Origin: JAFGJQ01 sp964586145
GTDB taxonomy: Bacteria; Planctomycetota; Phycisphaerae; UBA1845
Direction of reading: 5' to 3'
Assembly (NCBI GenBank): GCA_964586145.1
Contig: CAZPHH010000045.1
Location: 1-39,054, forward strand
Length of the DNA stretch: 39,054 bases
Numbering within the stretch: the first letter of the stretch is position 1; each line of letters begins with the position of its first letter. A program made the translations under genes and the position numbers. Below are positions 37,807 to 39,054 of this stretch, piece after piece. The notes beneath the pieces are model-generated. The model searched no databases, had not been told where the DNA came from, and worked only from the letters and a program-made list of their open reading frames with translations.

Positions 37807-39048
37807 ATGTTCGGGCGAATGAAGCAGGACCTTCAGGCAGAACTGGCGAGCATCCGGCAGGCGGGGCTGTACAAGGAGGAGCGGGTCATCGTCTCGCCGC
37901 AGGCGGCGGACATCCGCGTGGTGTATCCGCAGGGCCGGCCCCCGGCGCAGGTGCTGAACTTCTGCGCGAACAACTACCTGGGCTTGTCGTCGCATCCCAA
38001 GGTCATCGCGGCGGCCCGCGCCGCGCTGGATCGCCGCGGGTACGGAATGAGCAGCGTCCGCTTCATCTGCGGCACGCAGGACATTCACAAGGAGCTGGAG
38101 GACAAAATCAGCCGCTTTCTGGGCACGGACGACACCATCCTCTACGTGGCGTGCTTCGACGCGAACGGCGGGCTGTTCGAGCCGTTGCTGGGCAAGGACG
38201 ACGCCATCATCACCGACCAGCTCAACCACGCCTCCATCATCGACGGCATCCGCCTCTGCAAGGCCACGCGTTACATCTACGGCAACAACGACATGGCCGA
38301 CCTGGAGGCGAAGCTGAAGGAAACGCAGCACGCCCGCTACCGCATGGTCGCCACCGACGGCGCCTTCAGCATGGACGGCACCATCGCTCAGGTGGACCGC
38401 ATCTGCGACCTGGCCGAGAAGTACGACGCGCTGGTGATGGTGGACGATTCGCACTGCACCGGCTTTCTCGGGAAAACCGGGCGCGGCTCCGCCGAGCACT
38501 GCAACGCGATGGGCCGGGTGGACGTTGTCACGTCCACGCTGGGCAAGGCCCTGGGCGGGGCGTCCGGCGGCTTCACCAGCGGGCGTGGGGAGATCATCGA
38601 GCTGCTGCGGCAGCGCTCACGCCCGTACCTGTTCAGCAACACGCTGCCGCCCGTCGTGGCGGCGGCGGCCATCGCGGTGATGGACCTGCTCTCCGAGACG
38701 ACGGAGCTGCGCGACCGGCTGGAGTCCAACACCCGCCGCTTCCGCGAGGGCATGACGCAGGCCGGCTTCGACATCAAGCCCGGCCTCCACCCCATCGTGC
38801 CCATCATGCTCTACAACGCGAAGCTGGCCCAGGACATCGCCCGCGACCTCTACGCAGAGGGCATCTATGTCATCGGCTTCTATTACCCCGTCGTGCCCAA
38901 GGGCCAGGCCCGCATCCGCGTCCAGCTCTCCGCCGGCCACGACCCCGCCCACATCGACCGGGCGATTGCCGCCTTCACGAAGATCGGCCGCCAATACGAA
39001 ATCCTCGGCAAAACGCGCGAGGAAATCATCGCCCGCTACGGCGAGTGA
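37807..39048 (+). CDS. kbl: Glycine C-acetyltransferase (2-amino-3-ketobutyrate CoA ligase)
   Basis: A 413-residue PLP-dependent alpha-oxoamine synthase. It cleaves 2-amino-3-ketobutyrate with CoA into glycine and acetyl-CoA, completing the Tdh pathway. Signatures: NFCANNYLGLSSHP, RFICGTQDIHKELE, DSHCTGFLGKTGRG and the PLP lysine K247 in STLGKALGG. The length is close to the E. coli enzyme, in which the matching lysine is at 244. The start is ATG 37807 with CAGGAGG upstream; an in-frame TTG just before it is not needed. The coding sequence is complete and ends 6 bp before the window does. The start region is duplicated (see 37646-37828). Confidence 0.96.
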   Translation: MFGRMKQDLQAELASIRQAGLYKEERVIVSPQAADIRVVYPQGRPPAQVLNFCANNYLGLSSHPKVIAAARAALDRRGYGMSSVRFICGTQDIHKELEDKISRFLGTDDTILYVACFDANGGLFEPLLGKDDAIITDQLNHASIIDGIRLCKATRYIYGNNDMADLEAKLKETQHARYRMVATDGAFSMDGTIAQVDRICDLAEKYDALVMVDDSHCTGFLGKTGRGSAEHCNAMGRVDVVTSTLGKALGGASGGFTSGRGEIIELLRQRSRPYLFSNTLPPVVAAAAIAVMDLLSETTELRDRLESNTRRFREGMTQAGFDIKPGLHPIVPIMLYNAKLAQDIARDLYAEGIYVIGFYYPVVPKGQARIRVQLSAGHDPAHIDRAIAAFTKIGRQYEILGKTREEIIARYGE

Positions 39049-39054
39049 TGCCGC

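Larger units (their letters stand above)
37646..37828 (+). repeat. 92-bp tandem duplication carrying the kbl start region
   Basis: Copy 1 is 37646-37737; copy 2 starts at 37738 and runs to about 37828. Both contain the family-B palindrome GGTCCGC-3 bp-GCGGACC, then CAGGAGGTTGATTG (37701-37714 in copy 1), then ATG and the first seven codons of kbl (MFGRMKQ). The copies differ by only a few substitutions in the middle. Copy 2 ends inside codon 8 of kbl, where the two diverge (GCG versus GAC). Confidence 0.95.

Overview
The window looks like a scaffold from a high-GC planctomycete, probably of the Phycisphaerae type (inference). Pointers are a PEP-CTERM protein together with an exosortase, secreted enzymes carrying dockerin-like calcium loops, a eukaryotic-type (GT3) glycogen synthase, a fumarase alpha subunit encoded alone, and intergenic spaces full of short dispersed hairpins. 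A run of 100 Ns (4267-4366) inside a tandem repeat shows that this is draft sequence. No tRNA, rRNA, CRISPR array, transposase or phage gene was seen.

Layout. 1-6870 (+): three secreted proteins that share one beta-rich domain. The first is that domain alone with a PEP-CTERM tail; the next two are paralogous glycoside-hydrolase-like enzymes in which the domain sits between two separated dockerin-type calcium loops. 6928-11740 (-): fumarase alpha subunit, an RmlD-like reductase, a large exported HEAT-repeat protein and a 58-residue lipoprotein. 12137-23817 (+): an exopolysaccharide/exosortase cluster with a Wza-like export lipoprotein, exosortase, Wzc-like chain-length regulator/tyrosine kinase, DegT-type aminotransferase, UDP-xylose synthase-like enzyme, a NusG paralogue, UDP-glucose dehydrogenase, UDP-glucuronate 4-epimerase-like enzyme and one further sugar-nucleotide SDR. 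23902-28570 (-): pdxJ heading an operon with a catalytically degenerate SGNH-like protein, a membrane protein and a small protein; then clpS and a lipoprotein. 28970-32296: DUF5658-like membrane protein, HAD phosphatase (-), glycogen synthase (+). 32300-32621: a gene-free, structured stretch ending in a strong terminator. 32792-39048 (+): MacB/LolC-like permease, LolD-like ATPase, VTT-like membrane protein, LolA-like protein, then tdh and kbl, a complete threonine-to-glycine pathway.

How it fits together. UDP-glucose is oxidised to UDP-glucuronate by Ugd and can then be turned into UDP-xylose or UDP-galacturonate by neighbouring SDRs, feeding an acidic polysaccharide handled by the Wza/Wzc-like proteins. 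The NusG paralogue is well placed to keep transcription going through the long cluster. The exosortase could process the PEP-CTERM protein at the start of the window, linking surface proteins to the matrix.

Most notable signals: the shared domain and split dockerin; two families of dispersed palindromes; a 17-bp tandem array that joins directly onto one of those palindromes; a 92-bp tandem duplication that copied the kbl ribosome-binding site and start codon and left an 8-codon decoy frame; a candidate structured RNA; and an SGNH-like protein that has lost its catalytic serine. Coordinates, motifs and spacings were read directly; family assignments rest on motif recognition without database searches.
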